Part shown: positions 1 through 7,226 of the stretch, piece after piece
Layout of the letters: every line of letters begins with the position of its first letter
Position numbering within the stretch: the first letter of the stretch is position 1
DNA from: Micromonospora_G sp044901685
Lineage (GTDB): Bacteria; Actinomycetota; Actinomycetes; Mycobacteriales; Micromonosporaceae
Length of the DNA: 64,000 nt
Assembly (NCBI RefSeq): GCF_044901685.1
Contig: NZ_JBJDPS010000024.1
Span: 1 to 64,000, forward strand
Direction of reading: 5' to 3'
The notes under the pieces: model-generated
Told to the model about the DNA's origin: nothing
Databases searched by the model: none
The model's input: only the letters and a program-made list of their open reading frames with translations
Program-made: the position numbers and the translations under genes

Positions 1-315
1 TTTCCCTTTCCGGCGAGTCCGACTCTATCAGATCCTTTCGGGCCTGATTCCCAGTCAGCGGGCTTTGCCTTCCCGGCCGTTGGGCCGTTCCGACGCCCAA
101 ACTCTAGCGGATTCCCCCGGTGACTCATAATCGAGCCTTCGAATTGAATTCGGACATGCCGAAATTCTTCCCGACGGGAGGTCGTACTGAGTTTGGTTGC
201 CGCATCCGCGGCGGGATCGCTGCCGCGGAGCCGTACCGACGCCGTGACAACTCGAAGAACCTTACGGAGACGGGCGGGCTGTGTCAACCCATCCATGTAC
301 CCCGTCGGAGCACCG
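1..315. other. No supported gene at left edge
   Basis: No reading frame here has convincing codon bias or a ribosome binding site. The only short forward ORF (from about 120) has mixed third positions and no recognisable domain. The stretch is probably intergenic sequence beyond the MarR gene that ends at 316. Confidence 0.5.
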
Positions 316-873
316 TCAATCCAGGTCGGTGAGCCGGCCGCCGGCGTCCGGCTGCTCGTGCTCGACGCGGCGCAGGAGGCGGATCAGTATCTCGCCGAGG
401 GACCCGCGCTCATCACCCGAGAGGTCCTGGAGCAGGTCCTCCTCGAAGGTCGTGGCCATCCGCATCGCCTCGAGCCATTTGGTTCGGCCCTCGTCGGTCA
501 GTTCGACGATGACCCGCACCCGGTTGTTCTCGTCCCTGTCCCGGGTGACGAGCCCCTCGCTCGCCATGCGGTCGACCCGGTGTGTCATCGCGGCCGGGGT
601 GAGCCCGAGGCGCTTGGCCAGTTCGCCCGGCCCCAGGCGGTAAGGGGTACCGGCCAGGACGAGGGTCTTGAGCACCTCCCACTCGGTGCTGCTGATGCCG
701 AGCGCGGCGACCTGTCTGCCGTACGCGACGTTCATCCGGCGGTTCAGCCGGCCCAGTGCGGAGACGATCTGCTCGACCTGGGGGTCGAGATCACGGAACT
801 CGCGCTGATAGGCCGCGATCTGCTCGTCGAGGCTCGGCTCCTGGAGCTCGGGCTGCTCGGTGCTCTCAGACAT
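316..873 (-). CDS. MarR-family transcriptional regulator
   Basis: A 185-residue winged-helix regulator. The DNA-binding core spans about residues 55-135, with recognition helix TPAAMTHRVDRMASEGLV and a charged wing (RDRDENNRVRV). Helices at both ends would form the MarR dimer interface. The frame stays open to an upstream ATG at 918; I prefer the ATG at 873 because homologous sequence begins near there, although neither start has a strong Shine-Dalgarno. It is divergent from an MFS efflux gene at 1015. In S. coelicolor the equivalent pair SCO4122/SCO4121 is reported as a MarR regulator and the multidrug pump it controls. The role here is inferred from that synteny and from the palindrome in the shared intergenic region. 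Confidence 0.9.
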   Translation of the reverse strand: MSESTEQPELQEPSLDEQIAAYQREFRDLDPQVEQIVSALGRLNRRMNVAYGRQVAALGISSTEWEVLKTLVLAGTPYRLGPGELAKRLGLTPAAMTHRVDRMASEGLVTRDRDENNRVRVIVELTDEGRTKWLEAMRMATTFEEDLLQDLSGDERGSLGEILIRLLRRVEHEQPDAGGRLTDLD

Positions 874-940
874 GGCGGGCAGTATCGCACGCCCCTCGTG
901 GTCGTCGAAGTCCTTCATCCTGAAGAGTTCAATCTCTAAT

Positions 941-952
941 TTTAGTGCTAAA
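941..952. promoter_or_regulatory. Candidate MarR operator TTTAG-TG-CTAAA
   Basis: A perfect AT-rich inverted repeat with 5-bp arms and a 2-bp centre, between the divergent MarR and MFS genes and 23 bp upstream of the longer MarR start. MarR proteins usually autoregulate through such palindromes. No binding data are available. Confidence 0.45.
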
Positions 953-970
953 GTCTACGAGTCTGTGTTC

Positions 971-1000
971 TTGACGTCCTTCGACGTCCTTCGACGTTCT
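971..1000. repeat. Three tandem 10-bp repeats upstream of MFS gene
   Basis: The decamers TTGACGTCCT, TCGACGTCCT and TCGACGTTCT follow one another without gaps, ending 14 bp before the MFS start codon. The 10-bp period places all copies on one face of the helix, as expected for a protein array site. The first copy also contains a TTGACG -35-like hexamer. Confidence 0.6.
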
Positions 1001-1014
1001 CGAGTCTTGGGTAG

Positions 1015-2325
1015 GTGAGTGTGACCAGGGAGATGGGTGCAGCGCTGCGGCGGATCCAGCTGGGAAGCGCGCTGAGCGCGTTCGGCCTCGGGTTCACCGT
1101 TCCGTATCTGTACGTCTACGTGGCGCAGGTACGGGATCTCGGCGCCGGTACGGCAGGTGTCGTGCTGGCTGTCTTCGCCATGGCCGCGCTGGCCGTACTG
1201 CCCTTCACCGGTCGGGCGATCGACCGGCGGGGGCCGCTGCCCGTGCTGGTCGTCGCCGCCGTTGCGGCCGCCGTCGGTGCCTGCGCGCTCGGGGTGTCGA
1301 ACGGTGTGGTCTCCACGGTGCTCTCCGCGGCGGTGCTCGGCGCGGGCACCGCGGTCATGCAGCCGGCGCTCGCGACGATGCTGGTGTGGTGCTCCAGCAC
1401 GGCGACCCGTACCCGTGCCTTCGCCATGCAGTTCTTCCTGCAGAACCTCGGCCTCGGCATCGGTGGCCTGGTGGGCGGACAGCTGGTCGACGTCGACCGT
1501 CCGTCGAGCTTCACCCTGCTCTTCCTCGTCGAGGCGGCGATGTTCCTGGTGCTCGGCGTGGTCGCCGCCACGGTGCGGATGCCCCGTGCCCCGTCCATCA
1601 CCGGCGCCGTGCCCACCGACGGCACCGCGCCCAAGGCGGGGATGCGCGCGCTGCTCTCGCACCGGGCCATGGTCCAGCTGTGCGTCCTGGGCTTCGTGAT
1701 CTTCTTCGCCTGCTACGGACAGTTCGAGTCCGGCTTGGCCGCGTACGGCACCGAGGCCGCCGGCATCGACACATCCACCCTGGGGATCGCACTGGCGGCC
1801 AACACGGCGGTCATCGTGGTCGCGCAGTTCGTCGTGCTCCGCCTCGTCGAGCGGCGGCGGCGCAGCCGGGTCATCGCGTGGGTCGGTCTGATCTGGGCCT
1901 TCGCCTGGATCGTGGCGGGTTACGCCGGACTCGGGCACGGCAGCCGGACGATGGCGACGGCCGCGATGATCTCGACGTACGCCCTGTTCGGTCTCGGGGA
2001 GGCGATGCTGTCTCCGACCGTGGCCCCACTCGTCGCCGATCTGGCACCGGAGGCCATGGTCGGTCAGTACAACTCGGCCTTCGCGCTGGTGAAGCAGCTC
2101 GCGCTGGCGGTCGGACCGGCCGTGGGCGGGCCCATGGGGGCCACGCTGCACGGGCCGTACATCGTGACCTTCGTGCTGTTCTCGCTGGGCATCACCGTGC
2201 TGGCGCTCAAACTGGGGCGGCGGCTCACGCCCGTACAGGACCAGCCGTCGCTCGTGGCGGTGCCCTCACGGGTGGTCGCCATGTCGCTGCCGGAGGGCGA
2301 GGCCGCCGCAGCAGCCGTCCGCTGA
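1015..2325 (+). CDS. MFS multidrug efflux transporter
   Basis: A 436-residue integral membrane protein with about 12 hydrophobic segments and a basic cytoplasmic loop near the middle (ERRRRSRV). It matches major facilitator drug/proton antiporters in length and topology. The start is GTG at 1015; a second in-frame GTG two codons later is possible. It is divergent from the MarR regulator, with a palindrome and three tandem decamers between them. By synteny it corresponds to SCO4121, reported to export several antibiotics; substrates here are not determined by sequence. Its stop lies 7 bp from the stop of the convergent phosphatase gene. Confidence 0.88.
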   Translation: MSVTREMGAALRRIQLGSALSAFGLGFTVPYLYVYVAQVRDLGAGTAGVVLAVFAMAALAVLPFTGRAIDRRGPLPVLVVAAVAAAVGACALGVSNGVVSTVLSAAVLGAGTAVMQPALATMLVWCSSTATRTRAFAMQFFLQNLGLGIGGLVGGQLVDVDRPSSFTLLFLVEAAMFLVLGVVAATVRMPRAPSITGAVPTDGTAPKAGMRALLSHRAMVQLCVLGFVIFFACYGQFESGLAAYGTEAAGIDTSTLGIALAANTAVIVVAQFVVLRLVERRRRSRVIAWVGLIWAFAWIVAGYAGLGHGSRTMATAAMISTYALFGLGEAMLSPTVAPLVADLAPEAMVGQYNSAFALVKQLALAVGPAVGGPMGATLHGPYIVTFVLFSLGITVLALKLGRRLTPVQDQPSLVAVPSRVVAMSLPEGEAAAAAVR

Positions 2326-2332
2326 GTCGGGC

Positions 2333-3997
2333 TCAGCCGGGGAGCGCGAACTCGCACCAGACCGCCTTGCCCCCTCCGGGGGTACGGCGGCTGCCCCACG
2401 ACGAGGCGATGGTCGCGACGATGGAGATTCCGCGTCCCGCCTCGTCGGCGGGTTCCGCCCGGCGGCGGCGCGGCAGGTGGTCGTCCCCGTCCGTCACCTC
2501 GATGATCAGGCGGCGGTCGGTCCGGCGCAGGCCCAGGCGCATGGGCGGCGTGCCGTGCTGGAGCGAGTTGGCCACGAGCTCGCTCGCGGCGAGAAGACCG
2601 AGGTCGCAGAGCTCCATGGGGAACCGCCAGGAGGCGAGGACGCCGGTGGCGAAGGCCCGGGCCCTGGGCGCCGCCTCGATGCCGCCGAGGAGTTCGAGCG
2701 AGGCGTTGTGGAAGAGCTCGGCACTCGGGCCGGTCCTGGCGGGGTGCTGGACCACGAGCACGGCGACGTCGTCGTCGTGTTCCGCGGTCACTCCCATCGA
2801 ACGGATCAGCCGGTCGCAGACCACCTGGGGCGATCCCTTGGCACCGGACAGGGCGCGCTCCAGGGAGGCGACCCCTTCGTCGATGTCCTCGCTGCGGCGT
2901 TCGACCAGGCCGTCCGTGTAGAGGACGGCGGTGCAGCCCGGCGGCAGGGCGATCGTCCCGGAGGTGTGCACCCAGCCGCCCGTTCCGAGCGGGGGGCCGG
3001 GGGTCTCCTCGGCCCGGTGGACCGTGCCGTCCTCGTCGCACACGAGGATCGGGAGGTGCCCGGCGGAGGCGTAGACGAGATGGCCCTCGTTGGGGTCGTG
3101 CACGGCGTAGACGCAGGTGGCGATCTGGCTCGCGTCGATCTCGGCGGCGAGGACGTCGAGGAGCTGGAGGATCTCGTGCGGCGGCAGGTCGAGCCGGGCG
3201 TAGGCGCGGACCGCGGTGCGCAGCTGCCCCATGACGGCGGCGGCGCGTACCCCGCGGCCCATCACGTCGCCGATGACGAGCGCGGTGCGGCCGGCGCCGA
3301 GCGTGATGACGTCGTACCAGTCGCCGCCGACCGCCGCGTCCGTGCCACCCGGCTGGTACGTGGCGGCGATGCGCAGGTCGTCCGGCTGTTCGAGGTCCTG
3401 CGGCAGCAGGGAGCGCTGAAGGGTGACGGCGGTTTCGCGGTGGCGGCGTTCGCTGGAGCGGAGTCGCTCCGCGGCCTCCGCGTGGTCGGTGACATCGGTG
3501 GCGTAGACGAGGACTCCCGGCTCACCGTCCGCGTCGCCGGAGGCCACGGGGGTGCACGTCACGGTGTACGAGCTGCCGGCCAGCACCTTGCGGGACTTGA
3601 CCGTGCGGGAAGTACCGCTGCGCAGGACCTGGTCCAGGAGCGGCAGCAGGCTGAGCTCGGCGAGTTCGGGCATGGCCTCGGCCGCAGGTGTCCCGCAGGA
3701 GCGTGGCCCGAACGCCGACGTGTAGGCCGCGTTGACGTAGGTGACGCGGTGCTGCGGGCCGTGGAGCAGTGCGACGGGGGCGGGAAGACGCCCGAGCAGG
3801 TCACCGGCCGACAGGCCTTCCAGGGAGGGTCCGGACATGGGGGCGACGGGTTCCGGGCCGGTCTCCGGCGGAGGCGTGGCCGCGTTCGCCGGCCGCGCGG
3901 ACTCGGCGCGGGCGGCGGGTACGGAACTGTGGTCGTCCCGCGCGGCGGCTCTGCGCTGCGTTCCGGGAAGGCGGGCGCTCCAGCGCGTGAAGTTCAC
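2333..3997 (-). CDS. PAS-PP2C (SpoIIE-type) phosphatase with HATPase domain
   Basis: A 554-residue soluble signalling protein. A PAS-like domain covers about residues 65-170. The SpoIIE/RsbU phosphatase domain covers about 190-415, with metal-binding acidic residues in GGDWYD (225), IGDVMGRG (242), YTDG (361) and a DDD triplet (408). A C-terminal anti-sigma-type ATPase domain (about 430-554) shows ELVANSLQHG and GRGI motifs. Such proteins dephosphorylate anti-anti-sigma factors, and the fused kinase-like domain may bind or phosphorylate the same partner. No anti-sigma antagonist gene is nearby, so the partner is encoded elsewhere. The start is a GTG with a weak ribosome binding site. Confidence 0.88.
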   Translation of the reverse strand: MNFTRWSARLPGTQRRAAARDDHSSVPAARAESARPANAATPPPETGPEPVAPMSGPSLEGLSAGDLLGRLPAPVALLHGPQHRVTYVNAAYTSAFGPRSCGTPAAEAMPELAELSLLPLLDQVLRSGTSRTVKSRKVLAGSSYTVTCTPVASGDADGEPGVLVYATDVTDHAEAAERLRSSERRHRETAVTLQRSLLPQDLEQPDDLRIAATYQPGGTDAAVGGDWYDVITLGAGRTALVIGDVMGRGVRAAAVMGQLRTAVRAYARLDLPPHEILQLLDVLAAEIDASQIATCVYAVHDPNEGHLVYASAGHLPILVCDEDGTVHRAEETPGPPLGTGGWVHTSGTIALPPGCTAVLYTDGLVERRSEDIDEGVASLERALSGAKGSPQVVCDRLIRSMGVTAEHDDDVAVLVVQHPARTGPSAELFHNASLELLGGIEAAPRARAFATGVLASWRFPMELCDLGLLAASELVANSLQHGTPPMRLGLRRTDRRLIIEVTDGDDHLPRRRRAEPADEAGRGISIVATIASSWGSRRTPGGGKAVWCEFALPG

Positions 3998-4160
3998 GGA
4001 TTCTCTGGCCTCGTGTGTCGGTCTGGTCCGCTCGGGCGAGCTGCTTCGTCTGCTGGTCCCGCGCCGTTCCCCCCGCGAGTCGTGGTGCCGGGTGAAGGTG
4101 CGGGGGCGGGGCTCCCGGGAAAACGCAGCCGGGCTCTTCGTGCTGTCGGTCGTCGCTGCC

Positions 4161-4237
4161 GGTCACTTTAGGTGACCACGTGCCGGATGACTCTGCGCAG
4201 GTGTGGGCCCACCTATGGTCACACGCCCAGTGTGACC
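4161..4237. promoter_or_regulatory. Pair of related palindromes upstream of the PP2C gene
   Basis: The 344-bp gap between the phosphatase start and the NADH dehydrogenase stop contains GGTCAC-N5-GTGACC at 4161-4177 and GGTCACAC-N5-GTGTGACC at 4217-4237. Both have perfect arms and the same 5-bp spacer, with centres 58 bp apart. They lie 165-240 bp upstream of the PP2C start. Nothing else in the gap resembles a gene. Confidence 0.5.
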
Positions 4238-4341
4238 GACCGTACTGTCAGTTGGGGTACGGCGACGGGTCCGGCCGCCGGATCACGGCCGTTCTCCGGC
4301 ATGTCGGTCCACGGGTCGGGGTGCGGGCGCGCGCCCTGGGG

Positions 4342-5775
4342 TCAACCGGACGTGCGCGGTGGTTCCTCGTCCTTGGGCGGGGTGGCCCCGGGGGGCTCCG
4401 GGTGAGCGTGTCCCCGGGCGGCCAGGGCGAATTCGGCGCGCGGGTGTTCGAGCGATCCGAGGGACACGATCTCGCGTTTGAACAGTCCGGCCAGCGTCCA
4501 TTCGGCAAGGACACGTGCCTTCCGGTTGAACGTGGGCACCCGGCTCAGGTGGTAGACGCGGTGCATCAGCCAGGCCGGGTACCCCTTGAGCTTGCGGCCG
4601 TAGACGTGCGCCACGCCCTTGTGCAGGCCCAGCGAGGCGACTGATCCGGCGTAGGAGTGCCGGTAGTCCTCCGTCGGACGCCCGGCGAGCGTGGCGACGA
4701 TGTTGTCCGCCAGGACCTTGGCCTGCCGCACCGCGTGCTGGGCGTTCGGCGCGGTCTCCGAGCCCGGTTCGGACGAGGTGAGGTCCGGCACGGCGGCCGC
4801 GTCGCCCGCCGCCCAGGCGTGCGGGGCCCCATCCACGGAGAGCGCGGCGGTGCAGCGGATCCGGCCGCGGTCGGTGAGGGGCAGGTCGGTGGCGGCGAGG
4901 AGGGGTGCCGGTTTGACACCCGCGGTCCACACCAGGGTGCGTGTCGGGAAGCGCGAGCCGTCGCTGAGCACCGCGACCCGGCTCTCGCAGCTCTCCAGGC
5001 GGGTGTCGAGCCGTACGTCGATGTTGCGGCCGCGCAGCTCCCCGACCGCGTACTTGCCCATGGCCTCGCCGACCTCGGGGAGGATGCGCCCTGTCGCCTC
5101 GACGAGGATCCATCTCAGGTCCTCGGGCTTGATGTTGTGGTAGTACCGCGAGGTGTAGCGGGCCATGTCCTCGAGCTCGGCCAGCGCCTCGACGCCGGCG
5201 TATCCACCGCCGACGAACACGAAGGTGAGGGCCGCGTCACGGACGGCCGGATCCCTGGTCGCCGAGGCGATGTCCATCTGCTCGATGACGTGGTTGCGGA
5301 GGCCGATGGCCTCCTCGACGGTCTTGAAACCGATGCCGAAGTCCGCGAGGCCGGGGACCGGCAGGGTCCGCGAGACGGATCCGGGGGCGATGACGATCTC
5401 GTCGTACGGGATCTCGACGGCGCCGGTGCCGTCCTCGCCGGTCGCGAGCGTCGTCACCGTCGCGGTGCGCTTGGCGTGGTCCACGCGCTCCGCCTCGCCG
5501 ATGACGATCTTGCAGTCCTTCAGGACCCTGCGCAGCGGCACGACGACGTGGCGCGGTGAGATCGAGCCCGCGGCCGCCTCGGGCAGGAACGGCTGATAGG
5601 TCATGTAGGGCTCGGGCGTGACCACCACGATCTCGGCATCGCCGCTTCTCAGTCTCTGCCGCAGCTTCCGCTGGAGACGCAGAGCGGTGTACATCCCCAC
5701 GTAGCCGCCGCCGACGACGAGAATGCGCACATTTGGCCGGGTGCCGGGGGATGTCTCCCGGGAATCTGGTGCCAT
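4342..5775 (-). CDS. ndh: Type II NADH dehydrogenase (NDH-2)
   Basis: A 477-residue FAD enzyme that passes electrons from NADH to membrane quinone without proton pumping. It has two dinucleotide-binding folds, the first near the N-terminus (VVGGGYVG) and the second mid-protein (VGGGYAGVEA). The NDH-2 motif AAGDAA occurs in the C-terminal half, and a C-terminal amphipathic stretch suits monotopic membrane binding. The frame opens at 5814, but the ATG at 5775 has a strong GGAAGG site two bases upstream of the codon and the homologous sequence starts soon after. It is divergent from atrA. The last 25 residues are a Pro/Glu-rich tail. Confidence 0.92.
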   Translation of the reverse strand: MAPDSRETSPGTRPNVRILVVGGGYVGMYTALRLQRKLRQRLRSGDAEIVVVTPEPYMTYQPFLPEAAAGSISPRHVVVPLRRVLKDCKIVIGEAERVDHAKRTATVTTLATGEDGTGAVEIPYDEIVIAPGSVSRTLPVPGLADFGIGFKTVEEAIGLRNHVIEQMDIASATRDPAVRDAALTFVFVGGGYAGVEALAELEDMARYTSRYYHNIKPEDLRWILVEATGRILPEVGEAMGKYAVGELRGRNIDVRLDTRLESCESRVAVLSDGSRFPTRTLVWTAGVKPAPLLAATDLPLTDRGRIRCTAALSVDGAPHAWAAGDAAAVPDLTSSEPGSETAPNAQHAVRQAKVLADNIVATLAGRPTEDYRHSYAGSVASLGLHKGVAHVYGRKLKGYPAWLMHRVYHLSRVPTFNRKARVLAEWTLAGLFKREIVSLGSLEHPRAEFALAARGHAHPEPPGATPPKDEEPPRTSG

Positions 5776-6078
5776 CACCTTCCCATGACGCAACGGACTC
5801 CGGAGTTTGTCCACAGGCCCGACAAATTGTGTGACCGGAGCTCTTCGATCACGGGTCGGGACCCGGCCACCCGGCGACTCCGCAGCTTCGCAGGTCAGGT
5901 GCGGCGGACAGGTGGGCCCGTGGGGGGCGAATCGGGGCCCAACCGGTCCTTGCTCCGATCGGGGGGCGCTCCGTGCGGAACTACCCCCTTCTGAATTGAC
6001 CCGGGCTCAACTATGTTCGTACCCCGTCGGGGTGTCGGAATCGGACTGAGGTCCACACACCGGCGGACAGGGCGGGAA

Positions 6079-6094
6079 GTCTCCGGGGGGAGAC
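6079..6094. promoter_or_regulatory. Inverted repeat in the atrA leader
   Basis: GTCTCC-GGGG-GGAGAC, 6-bp perfect arms, ends 19 bp before the atrA start and just upstream of its GGGGGAA ribosome binding site. It could be an operator or an mRNA hairpin. The rest of the 338-bp ndh-atrA gap shows no gene. Confidence 0.4.
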
Positions 6095-6113
6095 GTCATA
6101 ACCGGGGGAAGTT

Positions 6114-6941
6114 ATGCACATTCAGGATTTGCATGGGCAGAGTGCTGCCACCACTGTCGCCGAGGGGCACGGGCCGATGAACCCCGTGCCTGTGGTCGGT
6201 GCGGCGGTCGGCACGGCGGTCGGTGGGATCGGGCCGGCGGGGAACGCTCCCCGCTCGGTGCCGCTCCGCGTGGACGCACAGCGCAATCTCGAACACGTCC
6301 TGCGTGCGGCGCGTGAGGTGTTCGGCGAGTTGGGTTACGGCGCGCCGATGGAGGACGTGGCACGCCGCGCACGGGTCGGCGTCGGCACGGTCTACCGGCG
6401 TTTCCCGAGCAAGGACGTGCTGGTGCGCCGGATAGCCGAGGAGGAGACCGCGCGGCTGACCGATCAGGCGCGGTCGGCCCTCGGGCAGGAGGAGGAGCCG
6501 TGGTCGGCGCTCTCCCGCTTCCTGCGGACCTCGGTGGCTTCGGGCGCGGGGCGGCTGCTGCCGCCGCAGGTTCTGCGGGTCGGTGCGGAGGCCGAGGAGG
6601 CGGACGCGATACCGGGCCAGGTCACTGGCGACGGCGAGACACGCGTCCCGCATCAGCGGCAGGGTCTGGAGCAGCACGGTCTCCGGGTGGCCGAGCAGCA
6701 CTCCGGCACCGTGGAGGCGTTGGACGACGCCCCGGGAGCGGCTGAGTTGCTCGAGGTCGTGGGCAGTCTGGTGGACCGGGCCCGCGAGTCGGGAGAGCTG
6801 CGCGGCGACGTGACGGTGGCCGACGTGCTGCTGGTGATCGCCACTGCGGCACCGGCGTTGCCGGATCCCGCCCACCAGGCCGCCGCCTCGGCCCGACTGC
6901 TGGACATCCTGCTGGAGGGGCTCCGCTCCCGTCCCGCGTAG
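6114..6941 (+). CDS. atrA: TetR-family developmental regulator AtrA
   Basis: A 275-residue TetR protein. After a variable N-terminal arm (1-50), the helix-turn-helix lies at about 62-108 (MEDVARRARVGVGTVYRRF), followed by an all-helical ligand/dimer domain to residue 270. The ATG at 6114 follows GGGGGAA with good spacing. N-terminal sequence MHIQD, the neighbouring NDH-2 and the tethered sigma factor match the S. coelicolor atrA (SCO4118) locus as I recall it. AtrA is known to activate actII-ORF4 and to affect nagE2 and ssgR, linking nutrition, antibiotics and development; the ligand is unknown. The identification rests on remembered sequence and synteny, not on a database search. Confidence 0.85.
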   Translation: MHIQDLHGQSAATTVAEGHGPMNPVPVVGAAVGTAVGGIGPAGNAPRSVPLRVDAQRNLEHVLRAAREVFGELGYGAPMEDVARRARVGVGTVYRRFPSKDVLVRRIAEEETARLTDQARSALGQEEEPWSALSRFLRTSVASGAGRLLPPQVLRVGAEAEEADAIPGQVTGDGETRVPHQRQGLEQHGLRVAEQHSGTVEALDDAPGAAELLEVVGSLVDRARESGELRGDVTVADVLLVIATAAPALPDPAHQAAASARLLDILLEGLRSRPA

Positions 6942-6981
6942 ACGCATCCCGTCCCGCGTCGACGGCGGCCGTCCGGGCGCG

Positions 6982-7011
6982 CCGGCCGGTGGAGAAGTCC
7001 CCACCGGCCGG
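6982..7011 (+). terminator. Putative terminator of atrA
   Basis: Perfect 11-bp arms (CCGGCCGGTGG / CCACCGGCCGG) with an 8-nt loop, 40 bp after the atrA stop. There is no U-tract, which is usual for Streptomyces hairpin terminators. Confidence 0.6.
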
Positions 7012-7226
7012 GCGTCGTCGGGCCGGGGAGTCGAGGTCGGACACGGAGGCGTCCGATCCGGCACGGGCGTCGCTTCTTCCCCCGAGGAGTGCTGTCACGC
7101 CGCTCTTACGGGGGAAGACACCCCGGACGAGTGGTTGCCTCTGCTCAAAGTTCGTAGCTGCGTTGCTCTGTGGCACTGTTGCCCCCGGTATTTTGGGTCC
7201 GAGGGTGCACATACGGGGGCTCCGCG

